Shown piece after piece: positions 50,301 to 58,589 of a DNA stretch of 58,589 bases; the stretch's first letter is position 1; the number at the start of each line of letters is the position of its first letter. The notes beneath the pieces were generated by a model. The model had not been told where the DNA came from and did no database searches. It saw only the letters and a list, made by a program, of their open reading frames with translations. The position numbers were made by a program, and so were the translations under genes. This stretch comes from an uncultured Pirellulaceae bacterium. Lineage in GTDB: Bacteria > Planctomycetota > Planctomycetia > Pirellulales > Pirellulaceae. The DNA lies in contig CALKNI010000184.1 of assembly GCA_938091115.1 (NCBI GenBank), positions 1 to 58,589 on the forward strand, written 5' to 3'.

Positions 50301-51704
50301 TTACCGAATTACTTCAGTCATCAAACCTGTGCTATCAGCGAATTTTTCAACTGGAACATCGACAGCATTGAGCATCGACACGAACAGGTTCGCGAGCGGA
50401 ACTTTTTTCTCACCGACAAACTCATGAAGTCGTCCATGCTTCAAACCCAAACGACTGCCACCGGCAAGTTGGATCGGATAGTTTTTAGTGCTATGCGATG
50501 CGTGTGGATGAGCAGACCCCCAAAGTACTAATGTGCGATCGAGCATATTGCCATCACCTTCCGGGGTATCACGAAGACGTTGAAGGAAATACGCGTGTTG
50601 CTTTGCCCGCCACTGATCCCATTGGCCTGAGTAATCCGCTGGGCGTTTGTGGGCAATGTCATGAGTAGCACCCTTGTAGCCAAGAACATAGGTAGCGTAA
50701 TTCCACATTTCGCTGTTCGACGATTGCTCGCTTTCCAACATCAATGTTGCGAAGCGTGTCGAATCAGTTTGAAACGCGAGGTAAATCAAATCATACATGC
50801 ATCGGATGTATTCTTCGGGCTCCTTATGGGAGACCTCAAGATTGAGTCCCTTTGTATCAACCTCGGGAAGGGGCTGATGAGTCCACTTACTGGTTCGTTC
50901 TACCCTTTGTTCTAATGCGCGAATGGAATCGAGATATTCATCTACCTTTCCGTGATCCTCCTTCCCAAGTCGATTTTTAAAACTACGACTGTGATCAAGT
51001 ACGAGATCAAGAATGCTCGCATCCCGTTTTAGTCCAGCTCGCACCTGCTCAACCCCCTTACCCGTGTAAGGCTTAAATAGTCGATTGAAGATTTCCTGTG
51101 GTTTGTGAAGCGAGGGAATAGGGCGTCCCGGACCCCGGTGAGAAAGCGTTTTACAAGACCCGTAAGATCCAGTACCTCCTTCGGTACCCAGCACGAGTGA
51201 TGAGTAACGGGTTTTGTGGCCATGCAACTGAGCAGCTACCTGATCAATAGAAATATTATTGGTTTTCTCTGCCCCAATCATGTCAGCTCCCGTGGCAAAA
51301 ACATCACCAGAACTGTGACCACCAAGTTTCCACCCTCCCGCATGATCGAGACCCCGGAAATAAGAAACATCCTCTTTGAGCGGCTTAAAAGGAGAAGAGG
51401 ATTCATTAAAACTCAATGGTCCGGCATTTTTACACGGCCACCAACTCCAGGGATGGTGCTCTTCACGATCAACCTTTTCAGTCGAACGAGGCACACCCGA
51501 CGGACTCTCTGGCATGTAGGCGCCGTAGGCAAAATAGCTGACGAGCATCCGTTTAGGATGTGCATTTTCACCCATCCCATTGAAATTATCCCCAAGCGCT
51601 CTATTCAAACCGGCCCCCATGCCATTGAGCAGGGGTAGGGCGATGGCGACCCCCCCACCTTTTAGCAAATCACGACGATCGAGATGCCAAGATTTGTTTT
51701 TCAT
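50301..51704 (-). CDS. DUF1552 exported protein (downstream copy)
   Basis: A 467-residue member of DUF1552. The leader is twin-arginine-like (LDRRDLLKGGGVAIALPLLN). Conserved blocks: KRMLVSYFAYGAYMPESPSG, SYFRGLDHAGGWKLGGHSSG, TGADMIGAEKTNNISIDQVA, LVLDHSRSFKNRLGKEDHGK, AFQTDSTRFATLMLES and TLVLWGSAHPHASHSTKNYP, ending LPVxxF-like (VDVPVEKFADSTGLM). DUF1552 proteins are the regular partner of DUF1587/1592/1588/1585 cytochrome proteins, and here the upstream gene is one, with a four-base overlap. The function is unknown; the pair is likely periplasmic. Confidence 0.9.
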   Translation of the reverse strand: MKNKSWHLDRRDLLKGGGVAIALPLLNGMGAGLNRALGDNFNGMGENAHPKRMLVSYFAYGAYMPESPSGVPRSTEKVDREEHHPWSWWPCKNAGPLSFNESSSPFKPLKEDVSYFRGLDHAGGWKLGGHSSGDVFATGADMIGAEKTNNISIDQVAAQLHGHKTRYSSLVLGTEGGTGSYGSCKTLSHRGPGRPIPSLHKPQEIFNRLFKPYTGKGVEQVRAGLKRDASILDLVLDHSRSFKNRLGKEDHGKVDEYLDSIRALEQRVERTSKWTHQPLPEVDTKGLNLEVSHKEPEEYIRCMYDLIYLAFQTDSTRFATLMLESEQSSNSEMWNYATYVLGYKGATHDIAHKRPADYSGQWDQWRAKQHAYFLQRLRDTPEGDGNMLDRTLVLWGSAHPHASHSTKNYPIQLAGGSRLGLKHGRLHEFVGEKKVPLANLFVSMLNAVDVPVEKFADSTGLMTEVIR

Positions 51705-54457
51705 CGGTTATCACGTTTCCTTTCGTTGCTCGTCCGTCGGTTGAAAGTAGAGCTTTGGCAAATGGCAACAATCATATCTTGGAAAAGAAAGTCATTCTTA
51801 CTGGACTGCTGGAGAATGTTTTCGACTTCGTATCGGTCGCGATAGTTAAGATCACGCCCAATACCGTAGGCAAGGAGCCGACGGATCACATTTTCGGCGA
51901 TGTCGTACTTTCTCGATGCCAATAAATAGGCTTTTAGTTGATCCATTCCATCCACTCTAGGACCGTGCGGCAATCGAGATTCTGCGAAGACCTCTCTTGT
52001 GTTGATCCCTTCGAGATACTTTGTATAACCTGCGAGATCAGTGTCTCGCTTTCTATCAAATCCCCGAATACGCGTTCCTTCTTCGGGAACCAGACGCTGA
52101 TATTTACCGATAGCGTTATAACGCTCAAAGGGAATGCCCCAAGGGTCAAGACGAACGTGGCAGTCATTACAACTTTCAACCGTGCGATGCTTGGCAAGAA
52201 GTTCTTTAATACTAAGCGATTGTTCGGCAGAATCGCCAGCAGAATCCGATAGCGCTGGGACCTCAGCGGGCGGAGCTTTTACTTCATCGCCAAGAATTGC
52301 TTCACGTAACCAGACGGCTCGGTAAATTGGATGGGGCGCTGATCCGGTACCATTACCGATTAGTACTGAACCCTGGGTCAGTAATCCGCCAAGGCGATGT
52401 TCGGCCGCAATTTCAACTGGCCGAAGGCGTTGGCCTTCGACACCTTCGACGCCATAGTGCGCTGCCAGCGGTTGGTTGAGCATAGCAAAATCTGAATCTA
52501 CCAGATTGGACACGCTGGCATTCTGGCGAATAAGTTCACTGATAAAACCGATCGTTTCATCAATCATATAATCTCGAATCGTGGGAATGTAAGGCTTCTC
52601 GGTACCTGCCCGTTCCCCTGCCTCAACGTAATACAGAAACCTGGGATAAAGATCTCGATTGATCGGAACCGTCTTCATTTTTGCTAAACTTAGCCACTGA
52701 TTGGTAAAGTTCGAGACAAAATCTTTAGAACGTGGGTCAGCAAGCATACGCTGAACTTGTTCAGCGATCACTTCGGTATTATTAAGCTCGCCCGTTAGGG
52801 CAAGTTCATAGAGCACACTATCGGGCATACTTCCCCAGAGGAAGTAGGAAAGTGCTGAGGCAAGTTCAAACTCATGCCGAATCAACTTACCATCCGATTT
52901 GGTATGAAGGAGGAACTGGGGGGTCACCAACAACATCGCCAAAGTCTCACGCATGGTTGATTCGATAGAACCGAGCTGAGGTTTCAGCAGATTGTAAACC
53001 TCTAAGAACCGGTTTACCTCTTCGGGTAGGGCAGGGCGGCGGTAGGCGCGTGACATAAACCGAGTAAGAACCTGCCGAATGTAATTTTCAGGATCACTTT
53101 GACGGAGCGGGGAATCGAACAAAATGCGGGTGTGGTGTTTCGGCGGCCAAATTTCATTAATCGGTGCTTCGAATTCAATCCAGTCCACCACCGCGCGTGG
53201 CATGTCCGGTTGCCGTGGCCAATAGAGAAACTGATTCTCATCATTAAGCGTACCGTCATCGTAGATATTTTGAGGCGTGATCGTGAGTCTGTCCGGTTGC
53301 AGTTTTCCACGATGAACTCTCCCTTTTTGCACAGGAAAATTCTCAATCCGACCGCGTAATTCGTAGACTTGCGGGTTGTCCGGTGAGTTTCGCAAATGGA
53401 CAACTCCGACCGGCGCGACCTCTTGGGTAGAGCTGTTAATGTTGAGGTTGTACCCCATAACAAACCGAAGCGGCAATTCAGAAGCACCGTTGGGGAAGAC
53501 AGCGGAAGCCTGAAAGCGAATGCGAAATTCTCCAGTCCTCGGAAAATCCTTTACCGCCATTCCTTGCCCTGGAGTGCCACGGCGAGAGTTATGGATCGCA
53601 ATTTCGTTCCGCTTCAGACTTTTTGCAAACCCCTTATTGGATTCACCCGAATCCCATTCTTGCCGTGATTGATAAGATTTAGGTTTTTCCAAGTCAACGA
53701 TCGCACTTTCCAAAGCGCGACGGGCGACTTCCAGATAACGATCAATTTGCTCTGGCCCAAGGAGCATAAATTCTGCAGTGTTATTGAAGTGATAAGGCTT
53801 TACAGGGTCTTGGGGCAGGTACTCGATGAGGTTCAAATCGACACCCAACAGATCTCTCATCGTATTTTCATATTCAAAATTAGTAAGTCGACGAGTGGTA
53901 TTGGCCGGCACTTCTTTACTTGCTGCTTTAACGTAAGCGCGGAGCTGGCTATTAATCCAATCCGCAACCGCCTTGCGCTTGGATGGGTCTGGCTGGAGCT
54001 CGCCTTCAGGAGGCATTGCCCCCGATTCAATAGCATCCAACACAGCTTCCCACCGCTCAACTCCCCGCCCTGAACGGAGATCACCATCTAACGTATGAAG
54101 GGCCAGCTCACCTTTGCTTTTGTCCGGGCCGTGACAAGCGATGCAGTGGGCCTTAAAAAATGGCCTTACAAGCGAATCGTACCCATCATTTACAGGTGCA
54201 GCCGCTAAAACGCCTAGGGGAAGCTGCCACACCACCTGAAAAAACATAGCACCTAGCAACCACCGAAAGATTTGTAACCCTCGATCCACGCAAGCAGTCT
54301 TATTGATAGGTTTTGGGCGAATAAACGAAAACAACTCAGGCCTTTCTCGACAGAACTTTGCAGCAATAATTCGTAGAATATAAATACCTGAGAATCCAAT
54401 CAGAGTACACCAGCGGAAACTCATCTCCAGCAGAATGCTCGCCAAAAAAAATCTCAA
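51701..54457 (-). CDS. PSCyt-DUF1587-DUF1592-DUF1588-DUF1585 protein (918 residues)
   Basis: A long exported protein. The listed start is a TTG overlapping the previous stop; an ATG at 54424 is an alternative, and the hydrophobic segment before LAAAPVNDGY is the likely export signal. A cytochrome-c domain (AHCIACHGPDKSKGEL, with Met in GAMPPEGEL) is followed by DUF1587 (RRLTNFEYENTMRDLLGVDL), a beta domain, DUF1592 (LASALSYFLWGSMPDSVLYE), DUF1588 (GSVLIGNGTGSAPHPIYRAV, and a second CxxCH-like motif SCNDCHVRLDPWG) and DUF1585 at the end (ENVIRRLLAYGIGRDLNYRD). Two haems are thus possible. Partner DUF1552 genes lie on both sides. Confidence 0.9.
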   Translation of the reverse strand: MRFFLASILLEMSFRWCTLIGFSGIYILRIIAAKFCRERPELFSFIRPKPINKTACVDRGLQIFRWLLGAMFFQVVWQLPLGVLAAAPVNDGYDSLVRPFFKAHCIACHGPDKSKGELALHTLDGDLRSGRGVERWEAVLDAIESGAMPPEGELQPDPSKRKAVADWINSQLRAYVKAASKEVPANTTRRLTNFEYENTMRDLLGVDLNLIEYLPQDPVKPYHFNNTAEFMLLGPEQIDRYLEVARRALESAIVDLEKPKSYQSRQEWDSGESNKGFAKSLKRNEIAIHNSRRGTPGQGMAVKDFPRTGEFRIRFQASAVFPNGASELPLRFVMGYNLNINSSTQEVAPVGVVHLRNSPDNPQVYELRGRIENFPVQKGRVHRGKLQPDRLTITPQNIYDDGTLNDENQFLYWPRQPDMPRAVVDWIEFEAPINEIWPPKHHTRILFDSPLRQSDPENYIRQVLTRFMSRAYRRPALPEEVNRFLEVYNLLKPQLGSIESTMRETLAMLLVTPQFLLHTKSDGKLIRHEFELASALSYFLWGSMPDSVLYELALTGELNNTEVIAEQVQRMLADPRSKDFVSNFTNQWLSLAKMKTVPINRDLYPRFLYYVEAGERAGTEKPYIPTIRDYMIDETIGFISELIRQNASVSNLVDSDFAMLNQPLAAHYGVEGVEGQRLRPVEIAAEHRLGGLLTQGSVLIGNGTGSAPHPIYRAVWLREAILGDEVKAPPAEVPALSDSAGDSAEQSLSIKELLAKHRTVESCNDCHVRLDPWGIPFERYNAIGKYQRLVPEEGTRIRGFDRKRDTDLAGYTKYLEGINTREVFAESRLPHGPRVDGMDQLKAYLLASRKYDIAENVIRRLLAYGIGRDLNYRDRYEVENILQQSSKNDFLFQDMIVAICQSSTFNRRTSNERKRDNR

Positions 54458-55884
54458 GACATCAATTCTTTAAGAGACCCTTTCAAAGTGAGATGTTTCA
54501 AATTCGAATCCGGCTGGCCAAACGTATCTGAGGTCTCCAAACCAGCTGCCTGCATCAGCGTAAGATACAAACTACCAACCGTTTGGTGACCCTGGTCACC
54601 ATACCTAGGGTACTCAACATAACGGCCCATCTTTATTTTTTTACTCATTCCGCCTATGAGAACGAAGGGCCAATCATGTCCTTCGCAGTGATGATCGCCG
54701 GAAGAACAAGACATATAGACAATCATGGTGTTGTCGAGCATCGACCCATTTCCTTCTGGAATACTGTCGAATTTCTTTGCCATTTTTGCGATCTCTCTGT
54801 AATGCAGTTTTTCGATTTCCATCCGTGATTGATGACCAGTCCATCCATTGGAGGCGGTATTGTCCCCGAGGTGTCCAAGTGCGTGAACGTGATCTGAAAT
54901 ACCCAGTTCTGAATATTTCACACCAAGTGTATCCGGACGTAATGTAACTACATTTGTTAGTCCAGCGATCAGTGCAGCGGAAGCAATTTCAAAATGAGAT
55001 TCAATCCGCGCCGAGGTTGTTGTCGAATCATAGCGGTCGGTTAGCTGCGGCGAATGCGTTTGAATCCGGTCAAGAAGAGCGGCTTTTTTCTTCTCAATTT
55101 CCCGCAGCGACTGAAAGGAATTCATATAAAGATCGAATCGCTCTTTACTGTCTCCCGACAGTTGCTTTTCGACGCGGCGTGCGTCTTCGGTCAAAAAATC
55201 CATTAGGTTACCATTGAGCGCCAGTTTTTTTTCTAATTGCGCCGGCGTCGCAACTGCTGAACCAAACAACTCCAGAAATGCCTTTCGCGGCGAAGCCTGA
55301 TAGGCGACCGGCTTTGCAGGCCCATAGGCTGAGAGATTTGGATAACAATAGGAATCTTCAGGTTTTGCATTGCCAAGCAATCGGCCATTCATCGCCATAC
55401 CGTACATCGGATAAGGCCCATCGGAAAGATATCGCCCAAGAAGACAGTCCAACGTCGGCGCGACTGCCACGGTTTCAGAATCGTGCAGGGAAAGAGTTCC
55501 GAAACCCTTAGTATGATTACCCCTGAAACCAACTCCCGAGAGACTCTGAATAATGGTCAGTCGATCCTTAAGACTCTCCAATCCAGCCAATTTCTCTGGC
55601 AGGTTGTGGCTTGCTAATGAGACGTCGACGAGCGGCCCTTGCCGCCGCCCACGGTTACCGAGTTTCTTGCCATCGTCCTGACTGACAAAGTGGTTTTCGA
55701 GGCCTTCAGGGACAAGATTAAACTTATCGATGCCCGAAGATTTGACCACAAAAACAAATCGCTTGGGCAGCGTTTGCTCATCTCCATCAGCATGTGCCCG
55801 TATCGACCGCAGACAGGATACCATCGCAAGCGACATTCCACCGATCGAAAGATTTTGAATTGCCCGACGTCTGGTTAATAACAT
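54454..55884 (-). CDS. DUF1552 exported protein (upstream copy)
   Basis: A 476-residue DUF1552 protein. The N-terminus (LLTRRRAIQNLSIGGMSLAM) has a twin-arginine-like motif. Conserved blocks: KRFVFVVKSSGIDKFNLVPE, VSLASHNLPEKLAGLESLKD, FRGNHTKGFGTLSLHDSETV, VEKQLSGDSKERFDLYMNSF, TLRPDTLGVKYSELG and MIVYMSCSSGDHHCEGHDWP, with the C-terminal LTLMQAAGLETSDTFGQPDS. It diverges clearly from the second DUF1552 protein in this operon, so the two are old paralogues. It lies 30 bases after the 782-residue cytochrome protein and overlaps the next one. Confidence 0.9.
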   Translation of the reverse strand: MLLTRRRAIQNLSIGGMSLAMVSCLRSIRAHADGDEQTLPKRFVFVVKSSGIDKFNLVPEGLENHFVSQDDGKKLGNRGRRQGPLVDVSLASHNLPEKLAGLESLKDRLTIIQSLSGVGFRGNHTKGFGTLSLHDSETVAVAPTLDCLLGRYLSDGPYPMYGMAMNGRLLGNAKPEDSYCYPNLSAYGPAKPVAYQASPRKAFLELFGSAVATPAQLEKKLALNGNLMDFLTEDARRVEKQLSGDSKERFDLYMNSFQSLREIEKKKAALLDRIQTHSPQLTDRYDSTTTSARIESHFEIASAALIAGLTNVVTLRPDTLGVKYSELGISDHVHALGHLGDNTASNGWTGHQSRMEIEKLHYREIAKMAKKFDSIPEGNGSMLDNTMIVYMSCSSGDHHCEGHDWPFVLIGGMSKKIKMGRYVEYPRYGDQGHQTVGSLYLTLMQAAGLETSDTFGQPDSNLKHLTLKGSLKELMS

Positions 55885-55914
55885 TGAATATGCTCACGTA
55901 TCAGTTAGGTAATA

Positions 55915-58263
55915 TTACCGCCTGTATAAAAATGAATCCGAGCTCAACAAGGAAACGACGAGCGCTTTAAAACTGCCGCCATTGTCTAAATAAGCTTGCT
56001 CCGCCTCAATTAAAGTTTTTGAATCGCTAAGCATTTCATTCCGCCCCATGAAATATCGAAATAAGTGCCGAATGAATGACTGTCGGGCGCGATCTGAATT
56101 GCCTATCCGGTGCATCATCTCGACCGCATCCTTGACCTCACCGTCGACATTCGGATCACCTGAAAAACGAATCTCTCCGGAGGCATCGACTGCTCGAGTT
56201 GTAAGCTTGCCTTCTTTTAACTTTCGGTCAAACTGACCGTCCCGCCGCAGGTAGATCTTACCATCTTCGTCAAAATAATGATGGTTTCGATAGCGGCCCC
56301 AATCATCAAATACTTCGAATGGCTCACCGAGCGGATTGACTTTTCGATGACACTTCCAGCAACGCTCCGCACGTAATGATTCCATTCTATCCCTCAGCGT
56401 CTTGTGAGGATCCATTGGCACAGACGCATCAACATCCGGCGGAACATCGCCTAGGACTCCCGCCAAAAGTCGCTTATAGACCCAAATTCCCCGGTGGATT
56501 GGATCATTATCTTCATTAAGTGAATGAGCCGCTAACCAGGCGGGATGGGTCAGTAAACCTGCTCGCTGCTGACGGGGCATCTTCAGCGGTTGCTCAAGAG
56601 GCCAATCCCATTCCTGCAACTCGATGCGACCATTACTCGGCAAATTATACGGGCCGATATACAACAAGTCCCCTATCCCCCGTGACTTTTCCGTAAAAGG
56701 AAAACTGGGGTGAGAGTAAAAACCTTTCTCGAGTGCAGCTTTAAAATTATCGACCGTGCGTGTCGCCTCATTTCGAGTTGCCTGAAGTGCCTGCGCTGCC
56801 TTCTCCGGCATGGATTTAAAGTTGAAATCGCGTTCAATTTGCTTCTGACGTTTTTGAACCTGAGCTTCGATGTAACCTGGATCTGTTACTTCTGCAAGTT
56901 TCTCTTCATACCTCTCTCGGGCGTATTTATTATCCCCGGGATGAGCAATAAAAAATTCATTGGTCGTCAGTAATTCAGAAATTACATTCTCATCTTTTTT
57001 CAATACATGTTCGATCACAAGGCTCGCGTCAAAAATCAGCATTTCAGTATTCCACTGAGCAATCTTCTCAACACGTTTTCGCTCGTTATCTTTGAACACG
57101 GTGCCCGCTCGATGAAACCCAAAGAACTCCTCAAAAAACCGTTTGATTCGAGGAAGGTCTTTCCGACTCCAGTTCCCACTGGTGAGCTGTTGGTCCAGCA
57201 TTGTCTGGACAACTTGCGCCACGTCTTTCTGAGTTTTCAATTGGCCCTTTTCCATGGAGTCGCGCAAATAACGATTACGCTTAGGACCATGATCTGTCAA
57301 CGCGTACGCGAGTGCATAAGCCAATTCATCAGGTGACAACATTCGCCGCCCATACGCATCCACATCACCGAAGCCAAACTCCATTCGATAGGTCGATTCC
57401 GGGCTTAAAAACATCGCTTTGACGGTCGTTTTAAACCCGTCTAAAAGGCCACCGATTTCAATGTTTTTTTTCAAAAACGCCAAATACTTTGCCTGCTCCT
57501 TTTTTGTTGGCTCACGACCGATCACCCGAACGAACTCTCGTCTTACCATCCCTTGCAATTTCTGTTCGTCAAATTCAGCTTGATCCATTGCGAGATCTGA
57601 AAACTCACCACGCTTTTCTCGCTCACTCAAAAATGAATCAGCCACAATCATCTTCATCTGAACCGTGCTTTGATCCGCAATCGACATCGCGGCGTAATCT
57701 CGAATGCCCCGTTCAGAGGTCACATAAGTAAAAGGACTTTTGGCGTTTCCAAAACCTTGCGACGCAAAAATCTCTGGACTAAATCGCCACAGCCGCGCTG
57801 GGGAAAACGGCAGCGTATCGATTTCGCCCGAAAAAAGCTTTTCATGATTGACCCAGTTGCCGTACTCCGGCGCCAGTAATTTCTTCTGATAGGCCTCGAA
57901 TCGATTGGCTCTTACCATCTCCCCAGAAACCCAATTGACGACATTTGCTTTCTCAGCTGACTCGGGTTGCACTTCATCGATTGGCGGCATCTCACCGAAC
58001 TGAATTGACTGCATCACGTCGATCCAGCGATTAGCAGTTTCGTCATCGGAAAAATCTGCATTTAGTTCGGAAAGATCAAATCCCCCTTCCGCATCCATTC
58101 CAGAGTGGCAGTTAAAACAATGCCTTGAAAGAAACGGTTTGGCTGTCGACTCGAATGAGTCTTCATCCACCTCTTGGGCGAAACACTCCAACCCCACCAT
58201 CCCTACTAAGAACAAGCAGATCGCAGCGGCAAAACCAAAAGTCATATTATTCAGACGAATCAA
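55915..58263 (-). CDS. PSCyt-DUF1592-DUF1588-DUF1585 protein (782 residues)
   Basis: The first gene of the minus-strand operon. A signal peptide (FAAAICLFLVGMVGLECFAQ) precedes a cytochrome-c domain (RHCFNCHSGMDAEGG, Met in FGEMPPIDEV). Blocks of DUF1592 (RRMLSPDELAYALAYALTDH, LPRIKRFFEEFFGFHRAGTV), DUF1588 (HRGIWVYKRLLAGVLGDVPP, RCWKCHRKVNPLGEPFEVFD) and DUF1585 (RQSFIRHLFRYFMGRNEMLS) follow. The middle carries a long charged helical insert (about 440-520, KLAEVTDPGYIEAQVQKRQK) that the 918-residue relative lacks; DUF1587 is not evident. It is probably a periplasmic dihaem-type protein acting with the next gene's DUF1552 product. Confidence 0.85.
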   Translation of the reverse strand: MIRLNNMTFGFAAAICLFLVGMVGLECFAQEVDEDSFESTAKPFLSRHCFNCHSGMDAEGGFDLSELNADFSDDETANRWIDVMQSIQFGEMPPIDEVQPESAEKANVVNWVSGEMVRANRFEAYQKKLLAPEYGNWVNHEKLFSGEIDTLPFSPARLWRFSPEIFASQGFGNAKSPFTYVTSERGIRDYAAMSIADQSTVQMKMIVADSFLSEREKRGEFSDLAMDQAEFDEQKLQGMVRREFVRVIGREPTKKEQAKYLAFLKKNIEIGGLLDGFKTTVKAMFLSPESTYRMEFGFGDVDAYGRRMLSPDELAYALAYALTDHGPKRNRYLRDSMEKGQLKTQKDVAQVVQTMLDQQLTSGNWSRKDLPRIKRFFEEFFGFHRAGTVFKDNERKRVEKIAQWNTEMLIFDASLVIEHVLKKDENVISELLTTNEFFIAHPGDNKYARERYEEKLAEVTDPGYIEAQVQKRQKQIERDFNFKSMPEKAAQALQATRNEATRTVDNFKAALEKGFYSHPSFPFTEKSRGIGDLLYIGPYNLPSNGRIELQEWDWPLEQPLKMPRQQRAGLLTHPAWLAAHSLNEDNDPIHRGIWVYKRLLAGVLGDVPPDVDASVPMDPHKTLRDRMESLRAERCWKCHRKVNPLGEPFEVFDDWGRYRNHHYFDEDGKIYLRRDGQFDRKLKEGKLTTRAVDASGEIRFSGDPNVDGEVKDAVEMMHRIGNSDRARQSFIRHLFRYFMGRNEMLSDSKTLIEAEQAYLDNGGSFKALVVSLLSSDSFLYRR

Positions 58264-58489
58264 ATGAAAATCCCTAATTTTGCTGATCGATCATTCGACT
58301 ATCATGATAACTGAGGCAATCGCCAAGAAATACTCGGAATTAGTCCAACTCTCAAAAATTGAACTATTGCCTCTTATCTTTGCCTACAAGATTGCGGAAA
58401 ATACCCCATGACTCCACTTATCATTTTTGGAATTTATCAAACCAATCTTGAACTTTTAGACCCGAATTTTCACAGAAGGTGAAGCCGAT

Positions 58490-58589
58490 GTGGTGCTATC
58501 ATTCAATACATCGCCCAGCTACCACATCGTCGCGGAAGAGGACGAAACCAAAAAAGCGGCAATTCTCGAAGAAGGTCATTATCCTTATT
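58490..58589 (+). CDS. Possible 5' end of a gene running off the window
   Basis: From GTG at 58490 or 58493, seven bases after AAGGTG, a frame reads VLSFNTSPSYHIVAEEDETK and KAAILEEGHYPY and remains open at the edge. The IVAEEDETKKAAILEEG part resembles the receiver start of ANTAR-type or other response regulators (xIVxEDExxRxxxLEEG), but only about 33 residues are visible. The call is tentative. Confidence 0.3.
   Translation, partial: MVLSFNTSPSYHIVAEEDETKKAAILEEGHYPY

Overview
The window comes from a planctomycete, most likely a member of the Pirellulaceae or a close relative (inference from gene content). The markers are prepilin-type DUF1559 proteins, planctomycete cytochrome-c (PSCyt) proteins with DUF1549/1553 or DUF1587/1592/1588/1585 domains, their DUF1501 and DUF1552 partners with twin-arginine-like leaders, PQQ-like beta-propeller proteins, DUF1080 and CotH proteins, and an ESLESRQMLAG (LEPR-XLL-like) leader on a very large exported protein. 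No rRNA, tRNA, CRISPR array, intact insertion sequence or phage module was seen. This looks like a chromosomal accessory region rich in exported proteins.

Layout. 0-2.7 kb: end of a type II secretion/pilus locus (GspF-like C-terminus, three pseudopilin-like proteins, one DUF1559 protein). 2.8-4.6 kb: two decayed genes (GGDEF and EF-hand) flanking a polytopic membrane protein. 4.6-12.4 kb: single exported proteins (PQQ propeller, TPR, CotH, chagasin-like, PhoD-like). 12.4-16 kb: a DUF1552 relic, a DUF1559 protein with a His/Asp-rich insert, a DUF2946-like His/Cys protein and a DUF1080 protein. 16.2-26 kb: an exported KatG and a cytoplasmic KatG bracketing a glycosyltransferase relic, a small membrane protein, a CIA30 protein and a BlaI/M56 (BlaR1-like) pair whose protease carries five 58-residue repeats. 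26-35 kb: PI-PLC-like enzyme, PLP decarboxylase, vanadium haloperoxidase, HExxH protein, and a PadR-controlled membrane protein. 35.6-39.4 kb: a J-domain/DUF3060 fusion, an unusual DUF1559 protein and a PH-domain protein. 40-42.8 kb: a sulfide/persulfide detoxification operon (BigR-like regulator relic, ETHE1-rhodanese fusion, two YeeE/YedE half-transporters). 43.8-58.3 kb: two convergent PSCyt clusters. The plus-strand one is GntR regulator, PSCyt1-DUF1549-DUF1553, DUF1501 and a propeller. The minus-strand one is DUF1592, DUF1552, DUF1592, DUF1552.

Themes. Overlapping stop/start codons tie together the pseudopilin genes, blaI with the M56 gene, the GntR cluster and much of the DUF1592/DUF1552 cluster, so these are probably operons. 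Oxidant and sulfur chemistry recurs (two KatG, vanadium haloperoxidase, persulfide dioxygenase), as does extracytoplasmic sensing (BlaI/M56, PadR/HAAS-like). At least five loci are visibly broken: GGDEF, EF-hand, DUF1552, glycosyltransferase and ArsR/BigR. One propeller gene carries a frameshift. The clearest candidates for something undescribed are the tandem-HTH GntR cluster with its facing DUF1592/DUF1552 operon, the J-domain/DUF3060 fusion, the repeat-bearing M56 sensor and the His-rich DUF1559/DUF2946 pair.
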